Assembly: GCA_030407005.1 (NCBI GenBank)
Contig: JAUDYN010000013.1
Coordinates: forward strand, 372,001-436,000
Length of the DNA stretch: 64,000 nt
Direction: 5' to 3'
Source: Desarmillaria ectypa
Taxonomy: Eukaryota > Basidiomycota > Agaricomycetes > Agaricales > Physalacriaceae
Translations under genes and position numbers: made by a program
Notes under the pieces: model-generated
Databases searched by the model: none
What the model was told of the DNA's origin: nothing
Seen by the model: only the letters and a program-made list of their open reading frames with translations
Shown: positions 12,729 through 23,463 of the stretch, piece by piece
How positions within the stretch are numbered: the first letter of the stretch is position 1
How the letters are laid out: each line of letters opens with the position of its first letter

Positions 12729-14733
12729 ATGTCCTTGAACACAGATATCACCTCTCATACCTTCTATATTCTAGTGATGGTCATAGGAATGGTCATAGGA
12801 ACCAGTACCTTGTTTCTGATTCTTGCTCATTACTCCCATCCCTGGTTTAACTGAAATTTCTGGACTAATCAAAGGAACCCCACTCTCTAATCCTACATTT
12901 ACCTCCTGCATCACTATGTTACTGTCCAGCCCCACAGAAGCATCTTCACCACACTCCAGCTCTTACCTAAAACTAAAGAAGAGCTGGACCTGATCCTTAA
13001 TTGATGATTCCTTGAGATGAACATTGGGGAAGAAGGCCAGGGCATCCTCATTAAAAACAGTCCCACAGCTATCTCAGTCATCACTCACACTGAGTCTAGT
13101 GGCAGCAATATCACAATCTGCTTTGGCCTGGGTATTTGGGTATAAGACTCACTCAGAAGCCCCTCTCCCTCTCTCCCTGTCATCAATGTTTTCAGCAATG
13201 ATGATGCTTTGTACCACTCACACTTCCCTACCAATTCTGAATATATAACCTTCAATGCCTAAGACCACCATTATATCTGAGACAGCCAACCCAATTCTCC
13301 TACTCTTGGGTATGGCAATACTCCAGTGGAACATTGACACATCCATGAACACAATGAATGGGTCCTGGTGAGACAACAAACCCCTGTCATTACCCTCTTC
13401 CACAAGCCCCTGCCCATCCAAAGACAAAGGATGGGACTAGCATATTTGGCAAACCCTCCTCTTGCCCCTGAGCACTGAGCCCAGCTTATCTGGGTCCTCC
13501 ATCAGCTTGGGATCCATACCTGAGAGACATGGAATGAGTATCATAAAGAGCATATACTCACTATTAACTCCTGCCACATGTTTAGTGGCCAGCTACTGGG
13601 AGAAGATGAAGAAACATATCACCAAAGAGAATACTGAAATGCTAGATGCCACATCCTGGAGGAGCAGGCAAGGGCCTTTGAGGAGGAGACAGTCACCAAG
13701 TATCAGAATGGGTGGTCCCAGTGGCCATGTTACCATTACCAATTTCTCTCCACTATGCCTCACCCTGCTCACTGAGCAGGAGCAAGTTCTCTACAGTGAA
13801 AACTTCACCACTGAGCATGATCAAATATGAGCAGAGGTGATCTGATGAGGGGCAAGAGACATCCCCCTCATTGAGCATCTTGTTGAGCATGGAGAATACT
13901 CTACCAACAGACCAGGAGATTCAGCAAGTGTTGGATCTTAAATTCAAAAAAATCTGGCATGTGAGATATATGGACCTTACCTTGGATCTAACTTAGAGGT
14001 TGATGAAGATGGGGAAGCTATGGGAAGAAACAGAGAGCCCAGTGATATGAGAAAATATTATTAGACATAGTGCAATGAAACAGGCTATACTGATTTTTAA
14101 TGAACAATCTCTATCCATATTAGATACCTTCTCCATTCCAATTTCCAACTGATCCTCTACCAGACTCTCTGCCACCCAATGTCAGGATGCCAGGAAGCCA
14201 ATTTGAAGGCACCAGCTGAATGATGGCTGGTGTGGAACCTTCTGCTATCACAGGCTGAATACTAGAAACTGGACTGATCTGCAGAGATCTGCCTATTGAC
14301 CCTGATGATCCAAAATATTCCCTGGGTGCCAAAGACCTAGAGCAATGGTCCCTACCTCAGGGACCACCAAAATGGAAACACAAGCTGCCCCTGCCACAAT
14401 CTAGGAGGGGTATGGCCAATGAAGCACCCTAGACTGGTTGTCAATCTGAACTGGTTTGCAAACCAAAAGTGTTCAAAGGAGAGTCCAATGACATTGAGAG
14501 GTTTGTCATAGACTGTGAGATGTACTTCTGGGTACACAGTGCTCATATGTTCCCTGACCCTTACAAGGTCACATTTGCTCAATCCTACTTTGATGGACAA
14601 TAGAGATGGCTGAGCTAAGGAGCTTAAGTAGAGAAAAATTTATATTCCCCTCATGGAACACATTCATTGAGATGATCATTGACAAATTCTGAGATGCAGC
14701 AGTAGAGGAAGTACATAAGAAGAAGATGTATGA
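12729..14733 (+). pseudogene. Element IV gag remnant
   Basis: The ATG at 12729 opens a short frame whose residues from about 15 to 35 are hydrophobic (ILVMVIGMVIGTSTLFLILA), matching the N-terminal membrane-like segment of the other elements. Stops and frameshifts follow throughout. The capsid core is readable at about 14460-14600 (SNDIERFVIDCEMYFWVHSAH, then a MFPDPYKVTFAQSYFDG block), which corresponds to DDIEHFIGDCITYFKVFRHYF in element I. The reading ends at the KKKMY block, where LTR-B copy 3 begins. CpG is nearly absent. The Gag of such elements forms the particle that packages the RNA. This one is clearly dead. Confidence 0.8.
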
Positions 14734-16088
14734 TGATATGCCATCTATACATTCACACCTAGATTTTATGATTTAGTAACAATACTATTGCACATCTATC
14801 CTATACTAGTGATACATAGAGGATTATAGCTGAGGCTTTTGAGCTGGTAGTTGAAAGCAGTAAGCAACTGGTAGAGACAGGAGTTGCATGCAACACCATT
14901 AGTGGGTTAAATCTACTAGCTAGCCAGACTAATAACTCAAATGCTAGCAGGACTAAGTGAAATACAGCCACTAGCAAACAAAGGATGCCACTAGCAGACC
15001 AAAACCAGGAGCAGAGTACACAGATCTCATGAAGTTCTGTCACTAGCAAACCAGCCTGGGCATAAATGCTTCAGTCAAGATAACTAGTCACATGGCAATC
15101 TTGAAATAGGACTTATAAATAAATTAGGAATGGATTAACCTTGAGCCCAGATCTGACTATTATGATATAGATCTCTTATGATCAATACTAGTGTAGCTGG
15201 ACTGCACCCTCAATCATGATTGGATAGCTGTTACAGGCACTAATATCCAGAGATTCATATAACTGCATCACTAGAGCATGTAGTTGGGTGAAGGGTGTGG
15301 ACAGACTGACTGTGGAGTCTCTAGACTGATCATTTGAAAAGAAAACAGACTTGACCAACTATTGCATGATTATTCACCATTATTCATGACTAGCCAAGAA
15401 ATTCTTACCAATATACCCTATACCTAGATGATATTTATAGTTTTTGTATCTTTCTCAGTAGTATATAAGTAGTGGGATGAGTGCTCATAAAAAGCAGGCA
15501 AGCTCTCACTGATAGTAACTGGTATCCCCAACTAAAGGCTTTTCTGTTTAATCTTGATGAAGTGATTAATAGTCACTAAGTCACCCATAGTATTGCATTA
15601 AATTGAAGTCCCTTAGAGTCACTGTTGCATCCTGCAAAGGTCTAGAGTGTTTCAAAGTCAGTTCAAGTAAAGTTCTTAAAGTTTATAGCATTAATCTTGG
15701 GCCAAGCATGCCATTAGTTGGCCAAGAGTGTTACTAGTCAAGTGCTTATCACTTGTAAGGATCAGTATAGGGCCAAGAGAGCCACTAGTTTGAAGCAGTT
15801 TCAGTCAGAATGAGTGCAGTAGCTCAAACCAAGTCATTCTTTATCCAATTGTGTCTTACCAACCCCACTAGTGTGAGTAGTACTTTGTATAAGTTACTAG
15901 TAACAAATAAAATATCTTTAAAACCACCTTACTTGATTATTAAAGTCTGCAGAGTGCTTCCATTGTAGTCAAAACTGCCCAAATTCAATATATTGGTGAT
16001 TAAGTGTAGAGTAGTAAGAGGTTTCATGTGATTGGTGTTCATTACTATTCTCTAATTCTTTTGTCACTCACCATTACCAAGCACATCA
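14734..16088 (+). repeat. Solo LTR-B, copy 3
   Basis: TGATATGCC to GCACATCA, 1355 bp, CpG-poor. Left flank ATGA and right flank GTGA may be a decayed 4-bp duplication. The left target aligns to a TTCGA context in element I, suggesting an original ACGA. However, the right side is a gag fragment on the opposite strand, so the copy also marks a rearrangement point. Confidence 0.85.
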
Positions 16089-17230
16089 GTGAGTTCTGAA
16101 TGTGCACTAGACTGTCCTTTTTCTGCTCAAGTGGAATCACTCACTTCTCAGCAGCATCTTTTACCTCTTCAATCTTAGAGCCTGTAGCAGACTTAGTTGT
16201 CAAGGCTCTGACTTCTTTCCTCTTGTTCCAGGACTGCTCTGGGAAGTCCTTACTGTGATGATCTTTCTTCTTACAGTAGAAACATCTGCCTTTGCTTTGA
16301 GAGTGTCAATGTCCATCAGCTGCCCTCTTTCACTATAGGTGGTGCCAGTGTCCATCTTCTTTTTAGGTATGGATCTTGTCACACTAGAAATTCCCTTTGA
16401 AGTTCTGGCATTGTTGGATTTTTTGTCATTTTGGTACATGCTGTGGGTTGAATCCATAATCTGCTGACATTGATGCTTCTGGTTCATGATGATAATACAC
16501 CCTTGCCACTCTTTGTAGCTGACAGGGATAAATATCACTAGATTAGAGATAGCCAAGGTGTAAGACTTGGATACTCCTTGTCAGAGTGCTTCTACTATGT
16601 GTCTGTGAGGTCTGATATCACTGCATAGTCCAGCAAGTTTGGCCTGCTTTTCCAGTACTTGGAAATATTCTTATGTAGTCTTGTTGCCTATCTGAAGATT
16701 ATACATCTTTTTCTTGTGGATCTCTTCTACTACTGCATCTCAGAATTTGTCAGTGATCATTTTAACAAATACATTCTAGAAGAGGAATCTAAACTTTCCT
16801 CTGCTTGAACTGCATAACTTACCCAGTTCTATGGTCAACTAGTATTTGGCCCTTCCATTGAAGTAAAACTGGGCAAAAGTGATCTTGTAGGGGTCAGAAA
16901 CATGTGCATGCTGTGTACTTGGAAGTACACCTCACAATCTATGACAAATCTGTCAATATCATTGGAGTTGCCCTTGAAGACTTTGGGCTTTCAGACTAGT
17001 TCAGGCTGACACCCAGTCCAGGGTATGTTGTCTGCCATATCTCTGCTTGGCTGTGGTGGGGGTGGTTTGTATTTCTATTTTGAGGATCCCCTGAGTAGGG
17101 ACCATTGTTCTGGGTCTTTTGTACCCAGAGAGTATTTTGAACCATCCTTATCAATTGGCAGATCTCCTCAGATCAGTCCTTTTCCAGATACCCATACTAG
17201 ATCTGATCAGCTTCCATCTCCCACTGCAGC
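16089..17230 (-). pseudogene. Element V gag remnant, part 2 (C-terminal)
   Basis: On the minus strand the translation gives the capsid core (SNDIDRFVIDCEVYFQVHS), a MDIDTLKAKA block and a damaged CCHC zinc knuckle near 16230-16270, then KIEEVK and a stop at the usual gag end. The frame is broken by many stops. It is continuous with 36591-37082: the interruption is element II, which left the GCAGC duplication at 17226-17230 and 36591-36595. It is homologous to the plus-strand gag of element IV, but the two overlap in content, so they are separate copies. Confidence 0.8.
17226..17230. repeat. Target-site duplication of element II, left copy (GCAGC)
   Basis: Identical to 36591-36595 on the far side of the element II 3' LTR. 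Confidence 0.85.
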
Positions 17231-17331
17231 TGTTACAATTTTTACACTTTTTGCCCCTATCTCATCTCATCTTATCCCATCCATCAATCAACATCTGATA
17301 TCTATTGATGTCCATGATAACACTGCACAAT
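17231..17331 (+). repeat. Element II 5' LTR, left part
   Basis: Begins TGTTACAATTTTTACAC and aligns to 36219-36310 of the 3' LTR. It is cut at ACAAT by element I and resumes at 28742. Confidence 0.9.
17327..17331. repeat. Target-site duplication of element I, left copy (ACAAT)
   Basis: Repeated at 28737-28741. The single-copy form GCACAATAGCC is present in the element II 3' LTR near 36310, which shows the empty site. Confidence 0.95.
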
Positions 17332-17565
17332 TGTTACGATTTTTCCGTTATCTTATCTTATCCGAGTCATATCCATGACTCATCCATCTAATCTAGCCCA
17401 GAAACCGACTCGTATCCAGCTATTCACTGGCTACCACCCTCGTTCTCACCGTCTGTCACCCCAGACACTTTCTATTGGTTCTATGATCCTCCCAGATCAT
17501 CCAACTTCGACACTGTTTGTGCATGGACTGTAGTGTTTCATCTAATTATAACGCCATAGAAATAC

Positions 17566-17573
17566 TATATAAA
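17566..17573 (+). promoter_or_regulatory. TATA box, element I 5' LTR
   Basis: TATATAAA, 33 nt upstream of the predicted transcript start at 17599, which is a normal spacing for a TATA-driven pol II promoter. Confidence 0.75.
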
Positions 17574-17598
17574 CAGAGTAAACTAGACAGTTGTACTC

Positions 17599-17612
17599 TA
17601 TCTCTTGTTTAA
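17599..17612 (+). promoter_or_regulatory. Predicted transcript 5' end / self-primer, element I
   Basis: TATCTCTTGTTTAA is the exact reverse complement of the 14 bases that follow the LTR. In Tf1 and sushi elements the first bases of the mRNA fold back on the PBS and prime reverse transcription. Position relative to the TATA box fits. Confidence 0.8.
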
Positions 17613-17754
17613 ATTACAACCATATACTTCTTGTCTACACAAGACCAAAGGCTCCTTAGCTTCTATCTCTCTATTGGGTGATCGTTCGAATGCATAATGG
17701 CCCAGAGGGATCAGCTGACTGCCCCAAGTCACGTGTCCAAGTTGTTGCATAACA

Positions 17755-17768
17755 TTAAACAAGAGATA
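17755..17768 (+). promoter_or_regulatory. Primer-binding site (self-priming), element I
   Basis: TTAAACAAGAGATA starts directly after the last LTR base. It lacks the TGG start of a tRNA-primed site and pairs 14/14 with 17599-17612. Confidence 0.85.
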
Positions 17769-17813
17769 TCCCCCTTCACTTCTATTACGCCAGCTGTATA
17801 GAAGATCTTCTTC

Positions 17814-18579
17814 ATGACCGGAGAAGACAGAAACAACCAAGAACCTTGAACCGTGTCCCTCGGCGGTGCCATACTATTGTCGTTTTTTACAGTCCTTGCC
17901 ATATTAATATACAAGGAAGAAATCTGGGCTCTGCTAAGAATGCAGCCCCGATGACTCGAACCAGAACCCCACCCCGCCCCACCCACCACCAATGATCTTC
18001 CCAGGGGGGTACCCCCCGCAAGACTGGGAGAACGAGAGGAAGTTCCACTCATTCGCCCCTGGGCCCGATTCATCATTGGCCCTTCCTCCTCCTCCGAGGA
18101 GAGCAATAACTCATGACCCCCGTCTCTGGGGATCACAGAACTTCAGGCCCAGATTGCCCAATCCACTCGCGCCTATAACGCAAGAGCTGTCCTCCTCCGT
18201 TACAGGATGGAACGACCCACCGTCGCATTGGAGCAACCAGCAGGCGGCCTTATGGCGGCCAAAGAATACGCATGGGACATATGGGCTGAGATGGACGAAC
18301 CCCGGCCCCCCCCTCATCCTCAAACCCCTGCCCTCCGCATATCCCAGCGGAGATCAGACTCCCTGTCGCCCGACAGCGACAACAGTAGGAGGTCCAGCCA
18401 TTCCGGACCTCACCACCCCAACAATCCAAACATGGATCAAAACCACCCCTACGGCCCCTGGAGCCATGAGCGGTGGCCAGATGAGGGAGAAGAAATCTCC
18501 CTCTCCTCCCTCCCTGTCATCGAAATCTCTGATGACAAGTCCGATGACGACATCGTCAGAGACAACACCCCAGTCCCGG
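17814..18579 (+). pseudogene. gag: Element I gag, part 1 (N-terminal with membrane-like segment)
   Basis: The ATG at 17814 follows the PBS by 45 bases and is the only start that gives a frame homologous to elements II and III. After MTGEDRNN a TGA interrupts. The frame then continues with a hydrophobic segment (GAILLSFFTVLAILIY, codons about 18-33) followed by charged residues (KEE). Next comes a proline-rich, low-complexity stretch, then a coiled-coil-like region (ELQAQIAQSTRAYNARAVLL). All three in-frame stops are TGA. The part ends at the CCGG duplication of LTR-B copy 4. The whole Gag would be about 900 codons, much larger than usual for this superfamily. The hydrophobic start suggests a membrane anchor, which is inference. 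Confidence 0.8.
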
Positions 18580-20038
18580 TGATGTGCTTGGTAACGGCGA
18601 GTGACAAAAGAATTAGGGAATGGCAATGAACACCAATCACACTAAACCTCTTACTACTCTACACTTAATCACCAATATTGAATTCGGGCGGTTTCGAGTA
18701 TGATGGAAGCACTCTGCAGACTTCAATAATCAAGTACAATTGTCTTAAAGACATTTTATTCATTACTAGTGAGTTTATACAAAGTACTACTCGTACTAGT
18801 GGGGTGGGTAAGACACAATTGGATAAGAGTGACTTGGTTTGAGCTACTGCGCTCGTTCTGACTGAAATGGCTTCAGGCTGGTGGCGCTCTTGGCCCTATA
18901 CTGCTTCCTACAAGTGATAAACACTTGACCAGTCACACTCTTGGCTGACTAGTGGCGCTCTTGGCCTAAGAATAAACTGATGGCACTCTTGGCCCTATAC
19001 TGCTTCCTACAAGTGATAAACACTTGACTAGCCGCACTCTTGGCTAACTAGTGGCACTCTTGGCCTAAGAATAAACTATAACTCCGAGAACTTTGCTTGA
19101 ACTAACTTCAAAACACTCCGGACCTTTGCAGGACACAACAGTGACTCTAATGGACTTCAATTCAATGCAATTCTATGGGTGACTTAGCGACTATTAATCA
19201 CTTCATCGAGGTTAAGCACAAAAGCCTTTAATTGGGGACACCAGTTACTACCAGTGAGGGCTCAACTGCGGGGATGGCTTGCCTGCTTTGCACGAGCACC
19301 CATCCCACTACTTATATACTACTGAGGCAAAACTATAAATATCATCTGGGTATAGGGTATATTGGTAAGGATTTCTTGGCTAGTCACGAATAATGGTGAA
19401 TAATCATACAATAGTCGGTCTAGTCTGTTTTCTTTTCAAATATTCGGTCTAGAGACTCCACAGTTGGTCTTTCCGCACCTTTGGCACAACTACAGGCCCT
19501 AGTAACGCGGTTATATGGATATCCGGATATTGGTACCTGTAACAGCTATCCGATCATGATCGAGGGTGCAGTCCGGCTCCACTAGCATCGATCATAAGAG
19601 ATCTATATCGAAATAGTCGGATCTGGGCTCAAGGTTAATCCATTCCTAATTTATTTCTAAGTCCTGTTTTAAGATTGCCATGTGACTAGTTATCCTGACT
19701 TAGGTGTTTATGCCCAGTCTGGGCTGCTAGTGACAGAACTTGATGAGATCTGTGTACTCTGCTCCTGGTTTTTGTGTGCTAGTAGCATCCTTCGTTTGCT
19801 AGTGGCTGTATTTCACTTAGTCCTGCTAGCATTCGAGTTACTAGTCTGGCCAGCTGGTAGATTTAACCCACTAATGGTGTTGCATCTAAGTCCTGGCTCT
19901 ACCAGTTGCTTACTGCTTTTAACTATCAGCTCAAAGCCTCAGCTATAGTCCTCTATGTATCACTAGTATAGGATAGATGTGCAATAGTATTGTTACAAAA
20001 TCGCAAAATCTAGGTGTGAATGCATAGACAGCATATCA
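18580..20038 (-). repeat. Solo LTR-B, copy 4 (full length, reverse)
   Basis: 1459 bp, TGATGTGC to GCATATCA on the plus strand, flanked by perfect CCGG duplications (18576-18579 and 20039-20042). It retains many CpG and two units of the internal tandem repeat. In its own orientation it has TATATAAGTAG and an AATAAA signal, the layout of an LTR. It interrupts element I gag. Confidence 0.9.
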
Positions 20039-20042
20039 CCGG

Positions 20043-21359
20043 CTGCTCCCCATGCCACCGACAACCCCTTCAATCTGCACGGGGATGACTTCATCTGGCT
20101 GGACCTCTCCAAGGTTGACCGGAGACTATTCGGTCCATTCCGGACCGCAGCATGGGAGGTTCAACGAAGGGACATCGAAGCCTGCGACCTCTGGGAAGAG
20201 CCCAGAGTCGAGATGGATGAGTGGCTCGCCCTTAACAGGGGTGACCCCATCCGAGTCCCATTCGATGGGCCCAGTAACTACTGGGCCAACATCATCAACC
20301 ACCAGATTTGCGCAAATCGCAACCGGTCAATTTTCCGCCCCCTCCGCTGGGGATCATTTTCCAGGGTTACAACCCCGGACCCAGCAGGAGTAGTGAGAGC
20401 TGGAGAGGACCCTCCAGCACTTATGGAGGTTGGAGGTGGCAAGAGAGGAATGAGTGGGGCAAGAGCCCCAGTACGATACGTTAACCTACGATACAGGTTA
20501 TTACGGCGGGATGGAATACCACCATCCCCAATATGAAACTTATCCGGATTACCCACTGGATACCCCAGTCGTAAGCCCACAACCACTTCCCGACTCGCCC
20601 CCTCATCACAGGGCATGTCACCAAGGATACCACCCTTATCAGGGTGGTAGTCTTCTCTTCGCAGGGGCGGGAGAAGAAATGGAAGCAGAAGGAGCCCCTG
20701 CAGGAAACGCCACTGCAGGGGCATCAAGAACCCCTGCCACGGCAGAAGAAACCTGGCAGCAGATGTGGAATGAGCTGCTGGAGAAAGAGCAATGCATAGT
20801 GGAGATGCGCGAAGAGCTCAACAAGGAGGACTCTGCCTGCAAGACATTGGCGGACTACCTCCAAGTCCAAGAGTGGGAGAAAGAGCCGGAGAGGGGAAGA
20901 CCGCTGGGGCCACCAAGAGGCTACCTGGGGTACAGGCCGGATCGTTTTTCGATCCCAAGACCGCCCCCTGGTCAGGGACCACCTGACCCAATCCCGAACC
21001 TGGTCGGGAATGCCGCTGCTGATGCCCCCTATCTGGGCATCAAGCCAACCCTCGTCAAGGTCCCCACCCCATTCAAGGGGGACCATGACGACATTGAGCA
21101 CTTCATAGGTGATTGCATCACCTATTTTAAAGTGTTCAGGCACTATTTCCAGGTGCCGTCGCACCTGATACTATTTGTGACGTCTCACTTTGAGGGTGCC
21201 GCCAAGGACTGGTGGGTCTACAAGAGACCCGAATACTGGGTGGGTGATGCCTTTGACAGCACTGCCACCCATTTCTGATATCCTGACTGGGCCGACTTCA
21301 TCGACCTAGTCACACGACAATTCCGAGATCCCATGATTGAGGAAATACACGAAAAGTGC
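20043..21359 (+). pseudogene. gag: Element I gag, part 2 (middle and capsid)
   Basis: Continues the gag frame after LTR-B with a tryptophan-rich region (DDFIWLDLSKVDRRLFGPF, then a WANIINHQICANRNRS block) of unknown function. One frameshift lies between about 20400 and 20454, and the rest reads from 20454. It contains an acidic/Glu-rich helix (AEETWQQMWNELLEKEQCI) and then the retrotransposon capsid domain (DDIEHFIGDCITYFKVFRHYF, AAKDWWVYKRPEYW). A TGA at 21276 replaces an Arg codon before YPDW. The part ends EEIHEK at LTR-B copy 5. Confidence 0.85.
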
Positions 21360-22818
21360 TGATATGCCGTCTACACATTCACACCTAGATTTTGCGATTT
21401 TGTAACAATACTATTGCACATCTATCCTATACTAGTGATACATAGAGGACTATAGCTGAGGCTTTGAGCTGATAGTTAAAAGCAGTAAGCAACTGGTAGA
21501 GCCAGGACTTAGATGCAACACCATTAGTGGGTTAAATCTACCAGCTGGCCAGACTAGTAACTCGAATGCTAGCAGGACTAAGTGAAATACAGCCACTAGC
21601 AAACGAAGGATGCTACTAGCACACAAAAACCAGGAGCAGAGTACACAGATCTCATCAAGTTCTGTCACTAGCAGCCCAGACTGGGCATAAACACCTAAGT
21701 CAGGATAACTAGTCACATGGCAATCTTAAAACAGGACTTAGAAATAAATTAGGAATGGATTAACCTTGAGCCCAGATCCGACTATTTCGATATAGATCTC
21801 TTATGATCGATGCTAGTGGAGCCGGACTGCACCCTCGATCATGATCGGATAGCTGTTACAGGTACCAATATCCGGATATCCATATAACCGCGTTACTAGG
21901 GCCTGTAGTTGTGCCAAAGGTGCGGAAAGACCAACTGTGGAGTCTCTAGACCGAATATTTGAAAAGAAAACAGACTAGACCGACTATTGTATGATTATTC
22001 ACCATTATTCGTGACTAGCCAAGAAATCCTTACCAATATACCCTATACCCAGATGATATTTATAGTTTTGCCTCAGTAGTATATAAGTAGTGGGATGGGT
22101 GCTCGTGCAAAGCAGGCAAGCCATCCCCGCAGTTGAGCCCTCACTGGTAGTAACTGGTGTCCCCAATTAAAGGCTTTTGTGCTTAACCTCGATGAAGTGA
22201 TTAATAGTCGCTAAGTCACCCATAGAATTGCATTGAATTGAAGTCCATTAGAGTCACTGTTGTGTCCTGCAAAGGTCCGGAGTGTTTTGAAGTTAGTTCA
22301 AGCAAAGTTCTCGGAGTTATAGTTTATTCTTAGGCCAAGAGTGCCACTAGTTAGCCAAGAGTGCGGCTAGTCAAGTGTTTATCACTTGTAGGAAGCAGTA
22401 TAGGGCCAAGAGTGCCATCAGTTTATTCTTAGGCCAAGAGCGCCACTAGTCAGCCAAGAGTGTGACTGGTCAAGTGTTTATCACTTGTAGGAAGCAGTAT
22501 AGGGCCAAGAGCGCCACCAGCCTGAAGCCATTTCAGTCAGAACGAGCGCAGTAGCTCAAACCAAGTCACTCTTATCCAATTGTGTCTTACCCACCCCACT
22601 AGTACGAGTAGTACTTTGTATAAACTCACTAGTAATGAATAAAATGTCTTTAAGACAATTGTACTTGATTATTGAAGTCTGCAGAGTGCTTCCATCATAC
22701 TCGAAACCGCCCGAATTCAATATTGGTGATTAAGTGTAGAGTAGTAAGAGGTTTAGTGTGATTGGTGTTCATTGCCATTCCCTAATTCTTTTGTCACTCG
22801 CCGTTACCAAGCACATCA
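21360..22818 (+). repeat. Solo LTR-B, copy 5 (full length, forward)
   Basis: 1459 bp, TGATATGCCGTC to AAGCACATCA. Duplications are GTGC (21356-21359) and GCGC (22819-22822). The left copy is explained by a C-to-T change in an original GCGC, which also restores an Arg codon in the gag frame. TATATAAGTAG is at about 22081 and AATAAA at about 22637. It is inverted relative to copy 4 and belongs to the same subfamily. Confidence 0.9.
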
Positions 22819-22822
22819 GCGC

Positions 22823-23431
22823 ATGTTCGACTTGCGCATGGGAGCACAGCCCGCCTCCCATTACTTCCAGAAGCTGGAAGAAGAAGCAAAGCTAGCGGGC
22901 TGGAGAACCGATGAGGCTGAACACGGCGCAATGGTAAAGGCGGTGCGACTAGGGGCGCCTAGTTCATACACGACCTTTATATCAAATATGGGCATGAGCA
23001 TCCCGTGCTCATATCTGGAGTGGAAGGAGCGCATCCTCCAGATGTATGAAGAGAGACAGTGGAAGTGGGTCTTTGACCAGACCACTAGTACACCTTGGGA
23101 CGGCCAGAAGCAGGGCCCATGTCCCCAGCAACAGCAACCCAGCAGCAAGAACACTGCTGGGGTGACAAGTTCCTCAGCTCCAAAGCCGAGTGCTGGGAGT
23201 GGAGGAACCAGTCAGGATGCTGGAACCGGTAAGTGGACAATGTACAGGGGGGGGGGGAAGCCCATGGACTTGGACCGGCAAAAGGCCGAGGGGCGCTGTT
23301 TCAGGTGCGACCAAAAGGGTCACCTGAGCAGGGATTGCCCTATGAGAAAAGAGAAGAACGTTGTGAGATACGTGGGGCCCACTGATGCAGTGGTGCCGAG
23401 CACCTCCAAGATCGAGGAGGTAAAAGAGTAG
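22823..23431 (+). pseudogene. gag: Element I gag, part 3 (capsid end and zinc knuckle)
   Basis: Continues with MFDLRMGAQPASHYFQKLEE, the typical capsid C-terminal helix region of fungal chromoviruses, then a Gln/Ser-rich linker and a CCHC zinc knuckle CFRCDQKGHLSRDC (C-x2-C-x4-H-x4-C) at about 23300-23341, which binds the genomic RNA. It ends KIEEVKE and TAG at 23429. No internal stop is present in this part. A run of nine G at 23247-23256 is a likely site of replication slippage. Confidence 0.9.
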
Positions 23432-23463
23432 GGCATCAAGGGTTCGATTCCCCTTGCACGCCC
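23415..23463 (+). promoter_or_regulatory. gag/pol frameshift region with stem-loop, element I
   Basis: The frame of pol is open from 23386, overlapping gag by 46 bases in the -1 frame. A conserved GAGGTAAAAGA precedes the gag TAG. A stem starts at the G of the TAG: GGGC (23431-23434) pairs with GCCC (23460-23463), and the inner CAAGGG pairs with CCCTTG around a TTCGATT loop. The corresponding stems in elements II and III keep pairing with different bases. This fits a -1 frameshift stimulator. The exact slippery codons are not certain. Confidence 0.7.

Larger units (their letters stand above)
17332..17754 (+). repeat. 5' LTR of element I
   Basis: 423 bp, TGTTACGATTTTTCC to GCATAACA. It differs from the 3' LTR at 13 sites by eye, 12 of which are transitions at CpG. 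Confidence 0.95.

Noticed and set aside
18207..18629. Independent 140-codon gene
   Set aside because: It is the gag frame of element I running into LTR-B copy 4, not a separate gene.
21450..21716. 88-codon frame antisense in LTR-B, repeated in several copies
   Set aside because: It begins at GTG directly after an ATG-TGA and is preserved only because the copies are young. Older copies break it, and it runs against the LTR promoter. Not called as a gene.
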